IMG/VR virus record: IMGVR_UViG_3300034272_000911
Span: 1 to 59,628 of that record
Direction: 5' to 3' (one strand)
DNA: 59,628 nt
From: a virus
The position numbers and the translations under genes are program-made. The notes under the pieces are model-generated. The model had not been told where the DNA came from. It saw nothing but the letters and a program-made list of their open reading frames with translations, and did not search any database. Positions 49,972 through 58,860 of this stretch are shown here, in pieces. How positions within the stretch are numbered: position 1 is the stretch's first letter; each line of letters opens with the position of its first letter.

Positions 49972-50331
49972 ATGGACGTCAGCTCGTACATCGCCCAGAA
50001 GCTCACGGCGGCTCTGGGAGGGCTTATCGGCGGCGCCAGCATCATGTCGTACATCAGACCCCACTCGGTGGGCGAGGCGTTCACACGCGGCGGTACGTCG
50101 ACTGGCGCAGCGATCATCTTCGCTGGCCCATCGCTTCAAGCCCTCGGTCTACAGACCGGGTGGGAGATGCAGTTGGTAAGCGGCTTCGTCATTGGCTTTT
50201 CGGCGTACAGCGTACTAGGCGCTGTCGCTAACTTCCTCGAACGACACAAGAGTAAGGACATCGTCGACCTTGTGCGTGCGGCGAGGGGTGAAGAGCCAGC
50301 GGCAAAGCACGACCGGAAGGAGGGCGAGTGA
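49972..50331 (+). CDS. Holin-like membrane protein, 119 aa
   Basis: The ATG follows the previous stop by 1 base. Three hydrophobic segments can be drawn (around 12-28, 42-58, 66-90), followed by a charged C-terminal tail (ERHKSKDIVDLVRAARGEEP..KHDRKEG). Its position before a second holin-type gene and lysozyme makes it a holin or antiholin candidate. Confidence 0.65.
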   Translation: MDVSSYIAQKLTAALGGLIGGASIMSYIRPHSVGEAFTRGGTSTGAAIIFAGPSLQALGLQTGWEMQLVSGFVIGFSAYSVLGAVANFLERHKSKDIVDLVRAARGEEPAAKHDRKEGE

Positions 50332-50828
50332 TGTTGGAGACTCTGGGTGGTGGAATCCTCGGCTCCCTGCTGGGCGGACTGTTCCGTCTCGCGCCCGAGG
50401 TGATGAAGGTCTTCGACCGCAGGAACGAGCGCGGGCATGAGCTCGCCATGTTCGACCGCCAGTGCAAGCTGGAGGAGCAGCGTGGCGCGCAGAAGATGGC
50501 GGAGATCGGCGCGCAGCGTGACCTGCAGGTCGACACCGCGGCGATGGACGCCCTGAAGGCGGCGGTGGAGTCGCAGGCGGACATGGTGAAGGCGGCAGGC
50601 ACCGGCTTCGCGGCTTCCCTGAGCGCCTCCGTGCGCCCGATGGTGACCTACTGGGTGCTGCTCATCTGGTCGGTGCTGCACTTTTGGTACTGCGTGCAGA
50701 CCGTGCAGGCGGGGCTCGACCCCACCTCGGCGTTCAAGACCATGCTGACCCCGGACTTCGCCGCGCTTGTCGCTGGCACGCTGAATTACTGGTTCCTCGA
50801 CAGGACGCTCGCCAAGCGCGGTCTCTGA
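50331..50828 (+). CDS. Holin of the 3TM/gene-transfer-release type, 166 aa
   Basis: ATG 50331 overlaps the previous stop and has GGAAGGAGG upstream. A Gly/Leu N-terminal segment, a charged helical middle (NERGHELAMFDRQCKLEEQRGAQKM) and C-terminal membrane segments (VRPMVTYWVLLIWSVLHFWYC and FAALVAGTLNYWFLDRTLAKRG) match the PF11351 type. It should form membrane lesions that release or activate the lysozyme. No spanin genes were recognised. Confidence 0.75.
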   Translation: MLETLGGGILGSLLGGLFRLAPEVMKVFDRRNERGHELAMFDRQCKLEEQRGAQKMAEIGAQRDLQVDTAAMDALKAAVESQADMVKAAGTGFAASLSASVRPMVTYWVLLIWSVLHFWYCVQTVQAGLDPTSAFKTMLTPDFAALVAGTLNYWFLDRTLAKRGL

Positions 50829-51274
50829 TGCAGCAAGCCCTCGCGATCACGGCAGAGCTCTGCAAGCGGTTCGAGGGCTTCCGGTCTCGTCCGTACCTGT
50901 GTCCCGCCGGAGTTCCGACCATCGGCTACGGCGCGACCTACTACCTCGACGGGCGGTCGGTGAGCGTCAGCGACCCTCCCGTGACCCGGGAGCAGGCGAC
51001 TGACCTGCTCATGGCACAGCTGACGCGGGAATACTTCCCCGGGGTTCTTCGACTATGTCCGATCCTGATTACCCATCCGGCACGTCTCGCGGCGATCGCG
51101 GACTTCTCGTTCAACCTCGGGCTGGGCAGGCTACAGACCTCGACGCTCAGGCGGCGGGTGAACGAGGGGGACTGGGCGGCGGCGAGGGAACAGCTGTTGC
51201 GGTGGAACCGCGCTGGGGGGCGGGTGTTGCCCGGGCTCGTCAGGCGCAGAGAAGCCGAAGCCTCTCTGCTGTGA
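50828..51274 (+). CDS. Endolysin, GH24 lysozyme, 148 aa
   Basis: ATG 50828 overlaps the holin stop. The active site region reads CKRFEGFRSRPYLCPAGVPTIGYG: catalytic Glu, then Cys where T4 lysozyme has Asp20, then Thr of the GYG motif. The E-x8-C-x5-T variant is common among phage lysozymes. No signal peptide or SAR segment is obvious, so release probably depends on the holin. Confidence 0.9.
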   Translation: MQQALAITAELCKRFEGFRSRPYLCPAGVPTIGYGATYYLDGRSVSVSDPPVTREQATDLLMAQLTREYFPGVLRLCPILITHPARLAAIADFSFNLGLGRLQTSTLRRRVNEGDWAAAREQLLRWNRAGGRVLPGLVRRREAEASLL

Positions 51275-51393
51275 AGCCGCTGCCGGAGTTCAACTGGAAC
51301 GGCGCCGAGAACACCTTCGAGTGGATCCTGAAGACCGCAGAGGAAGCGCGGCGTGAGCGCGAGCCCACGCTCCTGAGCAAGAGGCTCTGGTGA
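51271..51393 (+). CDS. Tiny protein between lysozyme and terminase, 40 aa
   Basis: A GTG overlapping the lysozyme stop starts VKPLPEFNWNGAENTFEWIL.., continues KTAEEARREREPTLLSKRLW, and the stop overlaps the GTG of the large terminase. The product is charged and helical, no membrane segment. Coupled on both sides. Function unknown. Confidence 0.6.
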   Translation: MKPLPEFNWNGAENTFEWILKTAEEARREREPTLLSKRLW

Positions 51394-52835
51394 ACGTCAA
51401 CTACTCTGCGCCGGGCGCCGCGGCGCTCGCATTCCATCAGGACAACTCGTTCGTCCGCGGGCTGATGGGGCCGGTCGGCTCCGGCAAGTCGACTTCGTGC
51501 TGCTTCGAGGTGCTCTCGCGTGCGCTGGAGCAGACGCCCGGGCCGGGCAACGTCAGGCGCTCGCGCTGGGCGATCTGCCGCAACACCTACCCGGAGCTGA
51601 AGTCGACCACGATCAAGACGTGGATGGACTGGTACGGCGACCTCGCAGTGATGCGCTGGGACGCCCCGATCACCTCCACGATCAAGATCAAGGACATCGG
51701 TGACGGCACGGGACTTGAGCTTGAGGTCATCTTCATCGCGCTGGACAAGCCCGACGATGTCAACAAGCTGAAGTCGCTGGAGCTCACCGGCGCGTGGATG
51801 AACGAGGCGAGCGAGATGGAGAAGTCCGCGCTCGACATGCTCACGCAGCGCGTCGGTCGCTATCCATCGAAGCGCAACGGCGGGTTCAACTGGACTGGTG
51901 TCATCATGGACACCAACCCGCCGGACGACGACAGCTGGTGGTACAAGCTCGCCGAGGAGGATCGCCCGAAGAACTACAGGTTCTTCCGCCAGCCCGGCGG
52001 TCTGATCCTCGACAACGACGAGAAGTCAGAGACGCACGGGCAGTACGTGCCGAACTCGCTCGCCGAGAACATCGCGAACCACTCGCTCGGCTACCAGTAC
52101 TACATCAACCAGCTCGCCGGTAAGACCGACGACTGGATCCGCGTGTTCCTGTGCGGCGACTACGGCACGACGATGGCTGGCAAGCCCGTCTATCCCGAGT
52201 GGAACGACCGCGTGCACTTCAGTGAGAAGCCGCTCGCGCCGGTGCAGGGGATGCCTCTCCTGCTCGCGTTCGACTTCGGTCTGACGCCCGCCTGCGCGGT
52301 GGTGCAGATGTCGCCAAAGGGGCAGCTCTTGGTGCTCAAGGAGATGGTCTCGGAGGACATGGGCATCCGCCAGTTCTACTCCGAGGTCGTGCGCCCTGTG
52401 GTGCGCGGCGAGTACAGCAACTTCCGCGTCGAAGCTGTCGGCGACCCCGCGGGCAATCGCCGCAGCGAGACCGACGAGAAGACCTGTATGCAGGAGCTGA
52501 TGGAGCTCGGGATGCTCTGCGAGCTCGCTCCGACGAACGAATTCATCGCCCGGCGCGAGTCCGTGGCGTTCTTCCTGCAACGACTGACGAGCAGCGGCCC
52601 GGGGCTCCTGCTCGACCCGTCTTGCAAGATGATCCGCAAGGGGTTCAACGGCGGCTACCGATACGAACGGCTGAAGGTATCGGGCAGCGCACGGTTCAAG
52701 GATCGCCCCGTGAAAGACAAGTTCAGCCACATCCACGACGCCTTGCAGTACGCCTGCTTGCAGATGAGGTCAGAGATGAACCCAGTCCGAGCCAAAACCG
52801 TGACCAAGTCCCGCGCCGCCGCGGGGTGGACGTAA
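51390..52835 (+). CDS. terL: Terminase large subunit, 481 aa
   Basis: GTG 51390 overlaps the previous stop. The ATPase has Walker A GPVGSGKS near residue 30 and Walker B GAWMNEAS near 135. The nuclease has the metal-binding Asp in LLLAFDFGLTPACAV, VGDPAGNRRS and a C-terminal DKFSHIHDALQYACLQM, as in headful-type phage terminases. It pumps DNA through the portal and cuts concatemers. Confidence 0.95.
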   Translation: MNVNYSAPGAAALAFHQDNSFVRGLMGPVGSGKSTSCCFEVLSRALEQTPGPGNVRRSRWAICRNTYPELKSTTIKTWMDWYGDLAVMRWDAPITSTIKIKDIGDGTGLELEVIFIALDKPDDVNKLKSLELTGAWMNEASEMEKSALDMLTQRVGRYPSKRNGGFNWTGVIMDTNPPDDDSWWYKLAEEDRPKNYRFFRQPGGLILDNDEKSETHGQYVPNSLAENIANHSLGYQYYINQLAGKTDDWIRVFLCGDYGTTMAGKPVYPEWNDRVHFSEKPLAPVQGMPLLLAFDFGLTPACAVVQMSPKGQLLVLKEMVSEDMGIRQFYSEVVRPVVRGEYSNFRVEAVGDPAGNRRSETDEKTCMQELMELGMLCELAPTNEFIARRESVAFFLQRLTSSGPGLLLDPSCKMIRKGFNGGYRYERLKVSGSARFKDRPVKDKFSHIHDALQYACLQMRSEMNPVRAKTVTKSRAAAGWT

Positions 52836-52841
52836 TCCGTC

Positions 52842-54815
52842 ATGGCGCTCCAGTCCCTTCGCCTCTCCACTGCGATCGAGAAGTCCGAGGTTCCCGCCCC
52901 GGTCGTCGTCTCGCTCGCGGCGTACATCGAGAAGTGCTACGAGGCGGCGAAGACCGAGAAGGACAGCGTCGTCACCGAGCGCCTGCTCAAGTGCGAGCGT
53001 CAGCGCCGCGGCGAGTACGACCCGGACAAGGCTGCGCTCATCCGCGAGACCGGCGGCTCGGACATCTACCTCATGCTGACGGACATCAAGTGCCGCGCAG
53101 CCGAGTCGTGGATCAAGGACGTGACCATGTCCTCCGGTCAGAAGACGTGGTCGCTCGCGCCCACCCCTGAGCCTTCGCTGCCGAACGAGATGCGCGAGGG
53201 CGTGATCGAGACCGTGGTCATGGAAGCCGACGCCGTTTCCCAGCAGGGAATGGCGATCGACCCGCGTGCGATCGATGCGCGCATGAAGGAGCTGTACGAC
53301 GCGGTCACCAAGGCGATCGCCGCCAAGGCGAAGGACGCCGCGCTGAAGATGGAAGAGCGGATGCACGACAAGCTGGTGCAAGCCAACTGGTCGGACACGC
53401 AGGCTGAGGTCATCTACGACTTCGTGACCTTCCCGGCTTCGATCGTCAAGGGGCCGATCATCCGCCGCAAGCGCGTGCTGAAGTGGGGCTCGAACTGGCG
53501 CCCGAAGGTCGAGGAGGAGATCGTCGAGTCGTTCACACGCGTCTCGCCGTACGACATCTACCCCTCGCCGAGCGCGGTGACCTGCCAAGACGGCTACATC
53601 ATCGAGCGCCACCGGCTCAGCCGGGCGGATCTGTCCGCCATGATCGGCACCCCGGGCTACAACGACGACGCCATCCGCGCCGCGCTGGATCAGTTCGGGC
53701 GCACCGGCATCCGCTCCATGCAGGCGGGCGACAACGAGCGCGCCACCCTCGAAGGTCGCACGACCACGCTCGCGAGCTCCGAGACCATCGAAGCGATCGA
53801 GTTCTGGGGCGCCGTCTCCGGCTCGATGCTGATCGAGTGGGGGCTGACGAAGGACATCGACCCGTCCCTTGAGTACGAGGTCAACTGCTGGAAGGTCGGG
53901 CCGCACGTGATCCGCGCCATCCGCAACCCCGACCCGCTCGGTCGCCGCCCGTACTCGAAGGCGAGCTGGGAGGCGATCCCGGGCGCGTTCTGGGGCGTCG
54001 GTCTGCCCGAGGTGGTGCGAGACGTGCAGACGATGTGCAACGCCGCCGCACGCGCCCTCGCGAACAACATGGGCATCGCCTCCGGCCCTCAGGTCGAGGT
54101 GAACGTCGATCGCCTGCCGACCGGCGAGAACCTGACCCAGATGTACCCGTGGAAGATCTGGCAGACGACCTCCGACCGCACCGGTGGCGGGCAGGCGGCT
54201 GTGCGCTTCTTCCAGCCCGACATGAACGCGGACACGCTGATGGCTGTGCTCCAGTACTTCCAGAAGGTCTCCGACGAGGTGACCGGCGTGCCGAACTACG
54301 TGTACGGCTCGACCTCGGTCGCGGGCGCCGGGCGCACCGCCTCGGGTCTGTCGATGCTGATGGAGAACGCCGCCAAGGGCATCAAGCAGGCGATCCTGTC
54401 TCTCGACAAGGCGACGAGCGAGATGCTCACCCGCCTCTACGACCACCTGATGATCTACGACGACGACAAGTCCATCAAAGGCGACATGCAGATCGTCGCG
54501 TCCGGTGTGGTCGGCACGCTCCTCAAGGAGACGATGCAGGCTCGCCGCAACGAGTTCATGCAGATGACCGCCAACCCGTTCGACATGCAGATCATCGGCC
54601 CCGCGGGTCGCGCTGAGCTGCTGCGTCAGGCGGCGGAAGGGCTGAACATCGACGTCAACAAGATCGTCCCTGACCCCAAGGAAATCCTCGCTGCCCAGCA
54701 GGCGCAGATCGAGGCGGAAGCTGCGAACGCGGAAGCGCAGATGCAGCAGCAAGCGATGCCTGCCGATCCCCAACTTATGGCGCAGCCTGCGCCCCAGCCC
54801 CAAGGAGTGATGTGA
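52842..54815 (+). CDS. Portal protein, P22-type, 657 aa
   Basis: ATG 52842 begins 6 bases after terL. The length and segments such as SDIYLMLTDIKCRAAESWIKDV, VSPYDIYPSPSAV, WGVGLPEVVRDVQTMCNAAARALANNMG and VPNYVYGSTSVAGAGRTASGLSML are typical of P22-like portals of podoviruses. The C-terminus is Gln/Ala-rich (barrel-like). Forms the dodecameric DNA channel at one capsid vertex. Confidence 0.9.
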   Translation: MALQSLRLSTAIEKSEVPAPVVVSLAAYIEKCYEAAKTEKDSVVTERLLKCERQRRGEYDPDKAALIRETGGSDIYLMLTDIKCRAAESWIKDVTMSSGQKTWSLAPTPEPSLPNEMREGVIETVVMEADAVSQQGMAIDPRAIDARMKELYDAVTKAIAAKAKDAALKMEERMHDKLVQANWSDTQAEVIYDFVTFPASIVKGPIIRRKRVLKWGSNWRPKVEEEIVESFTRVSPYDIYPSPSAVTCQDGYIIERHRLSRADLSAMIGTPGYNDDAIRAALDQFGRTGIRSMQAGDNERATLEGRTTTLASSETIEAIEFWGAVSGSMLIEWGLTKDIDPSLEYEVNCWKVGPHVIRAIRNPDPLGRRPYSKASWEAIPGAFWGVGLPEVVRDVQTMCNAAARALANNMGIASGPQVEVNVDRLPTGENLTQMYPWKIWQTTSDRTGGGQAAVRFFQPDMNADTLMAVLQYFQKVSDEVTGVPNYVYGSTSVAGAGRTASGLSMLMENAAKGIKQAILSLDKATSEMLTRLYDHLMIYDDDKSIKGDMQIVASGVVGTLLKETMQARRNEFMQMTANPFDMQIIGPAGRAELLRQAAEGLNIDVNKIVPDPKEILAAQQAQIEAEAANAEAQMQQQAMPADPQLMAQPAPQPQGVM

Positions 54816-55129
54816 TGGGCAAGCTGACTTCGTTCGCGACCGGCATGGGCGAGGGTTACCTCGCTGGCAAGCGGTACAAGGACAACAAGGCGCGTCAGGA
54901 GCGTCAGGACGCGATCATGGAGAAGGTGCTCGCCGCCGACTCTTCGACCGCCGCGCCCGCTGCCGCCCCCGCCGAGGAGGAGGAAAAGCCCCTCTGGAAG
55001 CGGATGTTTGGCATGAAGGACGGTGGCGCTGTCCGCGGCTACGCCAACGGCGGCATGATCGGCGACAACACGCCGATGCCGAGCCACAGCTGCAAGATGA
55101 GCTGGCAGCGTCAGTCGTTCAAGAAGTGA
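54815..55129 (+). CDS. Small head-region protein, 104 aa
   Basis: ATG 54815 overlaps the portal stop. An N-terminal TGMGEGYLAGKRYKDNKAR helix, an acidic Pro/Ala middle and a Gly-rich end (MKDGGAVRGYANGGMIGDNT) resemble small proteins that lie between portal and scaffold genes in many podoviruses. Probably structural; exact role unknown. Confidence 0.65.
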   Translation: MGKLTSFATGMGEGYLAGKRYKDNKARQERQDAIMEKVLAADSSTAAPAAAPAEEEEKPLWKRMFGMKDGGAVRGYANGGMIGDNTPMPSHSCKMSWQRQSFKK

Positions 55130-55329
55130 ACCAGTTTCCCCGCGAGCTTGTCGAGCGCCTGAGACGGGACTCGGACGCGCAGCAACTCGCGGCACAGTTG
55201 ACGCAGTTCAGAGAGGAGAAGCGAGTCGATCTGGAGGACGCGACGGCGTCTGTCCAGATCCACAAGCTGCAAGGCTACTGCCAAGCCCTCACTGACCTGA
55301 TCAAACTGCTCTCACCCGAGGGCAGATAA
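55126..55329 (+). CDS. Small helical protein, 67 aa
   Basis: GTG 55126 overlaps the previous stop. It is a helical hairpin type protein (RELVERLRRDSDAQQLAAQLTQFREEKRVDL..VQIHKLQGYCQALTDLI). Such short genes before the scaffold are common, function not known. The 105-base gap after it contains only a short hairpin (GCCGGA/TTCCGGC) and no gene. Confidence 0.65.
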   Translation: MNQFPRELVERLRRDSDAQQLAAQLTQFREEKRVDLEDATASVQIHKLQGYCQALTDLIKLLSPEGR

Positions 55330-55434
55330 CCCCGCCGGAGGTTTTCCGGCACAACCCGCCCTGACTCCAGTCACGTAGGCAGAGACTCCGACGAGGCTCT
55401 CTTGCGCGTAGGACACGGCTCAGAGGATATGAAA

Positions 55435-56379
55435 ATGCCCAGACTACCGAAAGAAGTTGAGAAGCAAGCAGAGCTTGCGGAGCAAGCATTCAACAAAGCG
55501 TACGGAACACCTCAGCAGCCACCTGAGGCTCCGAAGCCTGCCGATGCGACCCCCGCTCCTGCCACAGGCAACGATCAGACGGCAACCGCGCCAACCGCTC
55601 CCACCGTGGAACCCGGCAAGCCGGACGCCGACAAGCCCCAAGACCCCGTCGAAGATGGTGACCTGAACCACTGGAAGCAGCGTGCGAAAGTGGCTGAAGG
55701 TCGGCTCTCGAAGGAGATGCCCCGCATGGCTCAGACGATCCGCGAACTCAAGGATCAGCTGACCGCCGCGGAGCAGAAGCTTCGTGACGCCCAGTCCGCG
55801 CAGACTGTGAGCCTCGAATCCGTCGTCAAGCCGGAGGAGGTCGAGCAGTACGGCAAGGACTTCATCGACATGGTCGGTCGCGTAGCGCGTAGCGCTGCGC
55901 CCGGGGTCGATCAGAACCTGAAGCAGCAGGTCGAGGAAGCGTCGGAACAGACGCGCAAATTGGCGCGACAGCGGTTCTTCGAGGAACTCGGTCGCGACGC
56001 TCCGCAGTGGGAGAAGCTGAACACGGACGAGGACTTCCTCGCACACCTCTCGGGTCTTGACCCGTACACGGGTCGCCCGAGGCAGGAACTCTTCGACGAT
56101 GCCTATCAGAAGCTCGACGCTTGGCGCATCGCGAACTTCTTCAACTCGTTCTCGGAGTCTCGGCGTTCAAGCCCCCAACCGCCGACGCCATCGCTGGCTG
56201 ATCAGGTCACGCCCTCTGCAAGCAGAGCGCAGACCGCGCCACCGGCGAAGAAGGTGTGGAACGCGAAGGAGGTCGCTCGTTTCTACGACGACGTCCGGCG
56301 CGGCGCCTACACCGCGGCTGAAGCGGCAGGGATCGAGAAAGACATATTCGCCGCTCAATCCGAAGGGCGCTTTCGCTGA
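55435..56379 (+). CDS. Capsid scaffolding protein, 314 aa
   Basis: ATG 55435 is preferred because AGAGGA lies 7 bases upstream. The protein has a Pro/Ala-rich N-terminal third, a central coiled coil (AEGRLSKEMPRMAQTIRELKDQLTAAEQKLRD) and a helical C-terminal end with basic residues (NAKEVARFYDDVRRGAYTAAEAAGIEKDIF), the layout of phage scaffolds whose C-terminus binds coat protein. It is directly upstream of the coat gene. Confidence 0.8.
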   Translation: MPRLPKEVEKQAELAEQAFNKAYGTPQQPPEAPKPADATPAPATGNDQTATAPTAPTVEPGKPDADKPQDPVEDGDLNHWKQRAKVAEGRLSKEMPRMAQTIRELKDQLTAAEQKLRDAQSAQTVSLESVVKPEEVEQYGKDFIDMVGRVARSAAPGVDQNLKQQVEEASEQTRKLARQRFFEELGRDAPQWEKLNTDEDFLAHLSGLDPYTGRPRQELFDDAYQKLDAWRIANFFNSFSESRRSSPQPPTPSLADQVTPSASRAQTAPPAKKVWNAKEVARFYDDVRRGAYTAAEAAGIEKDIFAAQSEGRFR

Positions 56380-56449
56380 GCAATTCCGCTCGGCGAGATA
56401 GCGCTACAACAGGGAGAGCGGCGGGACATTAACCCAAGGAGAACCTTCA

Positions 56450-57433
56450 ATGTCCCTTCCTGTCTCTGGCAACTACTACGGCACTGGCGTCGGTAACGAC
56501 GCCTACGCCGCAACCTTCATCCCCCAGATCTGGTCTGGCAAGCTCCAAGTCAAGTTCTATCAGTCGACCGTGCTGTCGGCGATCACGAACAACGACTGGG
56601 AGGGCGAGATCAAGGATCAGGGTGACAAGGTCACGATCCGCACCATCCCGTCGATCACCGTCTCGAACTACACCAAGGGCATGACCCTCGCTTCGCAGGT
56701 TCCGACCTCGGGTGTGGTGGAGCTGCTGATCGACAAGGGCAAGTACTTCTCCGTCGTCGTCGACGACGTGGACGCGGTGCAGTCCGACCTCAAGCTGATG
56801 GACATCTTCACGAACGATGCCTCTCAGCAGATGAAGATCACCATCGACACCGACGTGCTCGCTGGCGTGAAGAACGCCGCTGCTGCCGCCAATCAGGGCG
56901 CTGCCGCGGGTCTGCTGTCCGCGAACATCAACCTCGGTGACGGCAACGCCACCGGCGGCTACACGGGCGTCCAGCTCACGCGCCCCACCATCATCAACAA
57001 GATCGTGGAGATGGGTCAGGTGCTCGACGAGCAGAACGTCCCGGAGACGGGCCGCTGGATGGTGATCCCGGCGTGGATGGCTGCGATGATCAAGCAGTCC
57101 GACCTCAAGGATGCGTCGCTCACCGGTGACTCGGTGACGCCGCTCCGCAACGGTCGGCTCGGCACGATCGATCGCTTCACCCTCTACGTCAGCAACCTCC
57201 TGCCCACCCAGACCGGCGTGACCCGCATGTCTGGCGACGCGGGGGCCGGTACCGTCAAGGCGACCTACGTCTACGCCGGTACCAGTGACGCCATCACGTT
57301 CGCCTCGCAGGTGACGAAGATGGAGTCGCTGCGGGCGCAGACGACCTTCGGCAACCTCGTCCGCGGACTGAACGTCTTCGGCTACAAGGTGATCAAGCCG
57401 GAGGCTCTCGTCGAGGGCTTCTTCTACGCCTGA
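56450..57433 (+). CDS. Major capsid protein, 327 aa
   Basis: ATG 56450 follows CCAAGGAGAACCTTCA. The protein begins with a flexible NYYGTGVGNDAYAATFIPQIWSGKLQVKFYQSTVL segment and continues with GDKVTIRTIPSITVSNYTKG and a C-terminal beta region (TTFGNLVRGLNVFGYKVIKPEAL), typical of HK97-fold coat proteins of podoviruses. A strong hairpin follows, consistent with high, separately tuned expression. Confidence 0.9.
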   Translation: MSLPVSGNYYGTGVGNDAYAATFIPQIWSGKLQVKFYQSTVLSAITNNDWEGEIKDQGDKVTIRTIPSITVSNYTKGMTLASQVPTSGVVELLIDKGKYFSVVVDDVDAVQSDLKLMDIFTNDASQQMKITIDTDVLAGVKNAAAAANQGAAAGLLSANINLGDGNATGGYTGVQLTRPTIINKIVEMGQVLDEQNVPETGRWMVIPAWMAAMIKQSDLKDASLTGDSVTPLRNGRLGTIDRFTLYVSNLLPTQTGVTRMSGDAGAGTVKATYVYAGTSDAITFASQVTKMESLRAQTTFGNLVRGLNVFGYKVIKPEALVEGFFYA

Positions 57434-57453
57434 TCAGCGTAGGTGAGCAAGCG

Positions 57454-57479
57454 TCCGGGGGAGGGCAACCTCCCCCGGA
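57454..57479 (+). terminator. Strong hairpin after the major capsid gene
   Basis: TCCGGGGGAGG-GCAA-CCTCCCCCGGA is a perfect 11-base stem with a GNRA-type tetraloop. No T-run follows, so it may be a leaky terminator or an mRNA-stabilising hairpin that raises coat protein expression over downstream genes. Confidence 0.75.
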
Positions 57480-57510
57480 TGTTCACTGCACAGCGAACAT
57501 GGAGAGGTAG

Positions 57511-58209
57511 ATGGCACTGACCCCAAGCGAACTGCTGACCAGAGCCGCGGACGTCCTGCAAGACGCCGGGAACGTACGCTGGTCGCAGGCGGAGCTGCTC
57601 CGCTACCTCAACGACGGTCGCCGTGAGCTCGCCATCCACCGCCCAGACGTGTACGCCACGACCAGCACGATGACCTTGGTCGCTGGCTCGAAGCAGTCTA
57701 TCCCCGTGGACGGCGCGAAGTTCCTCGACGCCATCCGCAACGTGTCCGCCGCCAACGCCATCGGCAGGGCGGTGCGACTCATCGAACGCGAGGTCTTGGA
57801 CGCGCAGATGCCGGACTGGCACACGCTCGCCGCGTCGACCTCCATCAAGCACTTCATGTTCGACGAGCGGACGCCTAAGACGTTCTACGTCTACCCGCCC
57901 GCCGCCGCCGGACACAAGCTCGACGTCTCGTACTCCAAGGCTCCCGTCGACATCGTCTCGGGAGACCTGAACTCCTCCACCGCGCTCTCCGCGGAGGAGA
58001 TCTACACCGGAACGCTTGTCGACTACATCCTGTACCGGGCGCTCAGCAAGGACGCCGAGTACGCCGCGAACGCGCAGCGCGCATCGCTGCACTACACGGC
58101 GTTCGCCACCTCGCTCGGTATCAGCAACCGCAAGCGCATCGCCTCCTCCCCCAACGTCGCCAACATGGACGGCACGCCTCCCAAGGCTGCTTCCCTTGAG
58201 GTCGCCTGA
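57511..58209 (+). CDS. Head-tail connector/adaptor protein, 232 aa
   Basis: ATG 57511 follows GGAGAGGTAG. The N-terminus (LTPSELLTRAADVLQDAGNVRWSQAELLRYLNDGRRELAIHRPDVYA) is a helical adaptor signature, followed by SKQSIPVDGAKFLDAIRNV and FYVYPPAAAGHKLDVSYSKAP. Genes of this sort follow the coat gene and attach below the portal. Its stop overlaps the next ATG. Confidence 0.8.
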   Translation: MALTPSELLTRAADVLQDAGNVRWSQAELLRYLNDGRRELAIHRPDVYATTSTMTLVAGSKQSIPVDGAKFLDAIRNVSAANAIGRAVRLIEREVLDAQMPDWHTLAASTSIKHFMFDERTPKTFYVYPPAAAGHKLDVSYSKAPVDIVSGDLNSSTALSAEEIYTGTLVDYILYRALSKDAEYAANAQRASLHYTAFATSLGISNRKRIASSPNVANMDGTPPKAASLEVA

Positions 58210-58859
58210 TGGCAACTCTCGACAGCTTCTATCCCTACATCCTCCCCGACGTCCAAGGCTGTCCCGAGCCGACCATCGATGTCGCGATCCGTTCGGCGGC
58301 GATCGAGTTCTGCGAGAAGTCTCTCGCGTTCCAGCGAGACCTCGACCCCGTCACCGTCGTGAAGAACATCATCGACTACGACCTCGAACCGCCCGACCAG
58401 CAGCTCGTCGTCCGCATCATGCGGATGTGGTTCAAGGGAACGGAGCTCCACCCCGTCGCGCCTGACTTCGTGTCGAAGCCGGAGATCTACAACTCCCTCT
58501 TCAGCGGCGCCGACAAGAGCGCCAGCGACCCGCGCCACTACATCCAGAAGGACGAGCGCACGTTCACCCTCTACCCCATTCCGCCTGACACGGTCGCCAA
58601 CGCGCTCACGATGCGCGTCGCGTTGAAGCCCAGCCGCTCGGCGACCACCATCGAAGACGACCTGTTCGAGGAGTACGCGGAGGTCATCGCGCACGGCGCG
58701 AAGTTCCGGCTGCTCAGCATGGCGAGCAAGCCGTGGACGAATGGCCCGGCGGCGTCGGCTTCCCTGACCCTGTTCAACAACGGCATCAACGCAGCGATGC
58801 TGCGCGGCTACCGCGGCGGCACCCGCGCCGGACTGCGCGTGCAGATGAGGAGCATCTAA
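58209..58859 (+). CDS. Head-tail connector protein, second adaptor, 216 aa
   Basis: ATG 58209 overlaps the preceding TGA. The sequence YPYILPDVQGCPEPTIDVAIRSAAIEFCEKSLAFQRDL and FTLYPIPPDTVANALTMRVALKPSR is of the same connector class as the upstream gene. Two such proteins usually form successive rings between portal and tail. Its role is inferred from family and order. Confidence 0.75.
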   Translation: MATLDSFYPYILPDVQGCPEPTIDVAIRSAAIEFCEKSLAFQRDLDPVTVVKNIIDYDLEPPDQQLVVRIMRMWFKGTELHPVAPDFVSKPEIYNSLFSGADKSASDPRHYIQKDERTFTLYPIPPDTVANALTMRVALKPSRSATTIEDDLFEEYAEVIAHGAKFRLLSMASKPWTNGPAASASLTLFNNGINAAMLRGYRGGTRAGLRVQMRSI

Positions 58860-58860
58860 C

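Larger units (their letters stand above)
38792..51197. repeat. Zone rich in dispersed palindrome ACAGCTGT
   Basis: Fifteen of 22 copies found in the window lie in this zone: 38792, 39777, 39881, 40744, 41747, 41972, 42405, 42825, 44798, 46414, 48513, 48584, 48731, 49468 and 51190. The other copies start at 5232, 19763, 20906, 20927, 24517, 27343 and 29529. They occur in coding, spacer and terminator sequence and in different reading frames. Confidence 0.8.
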
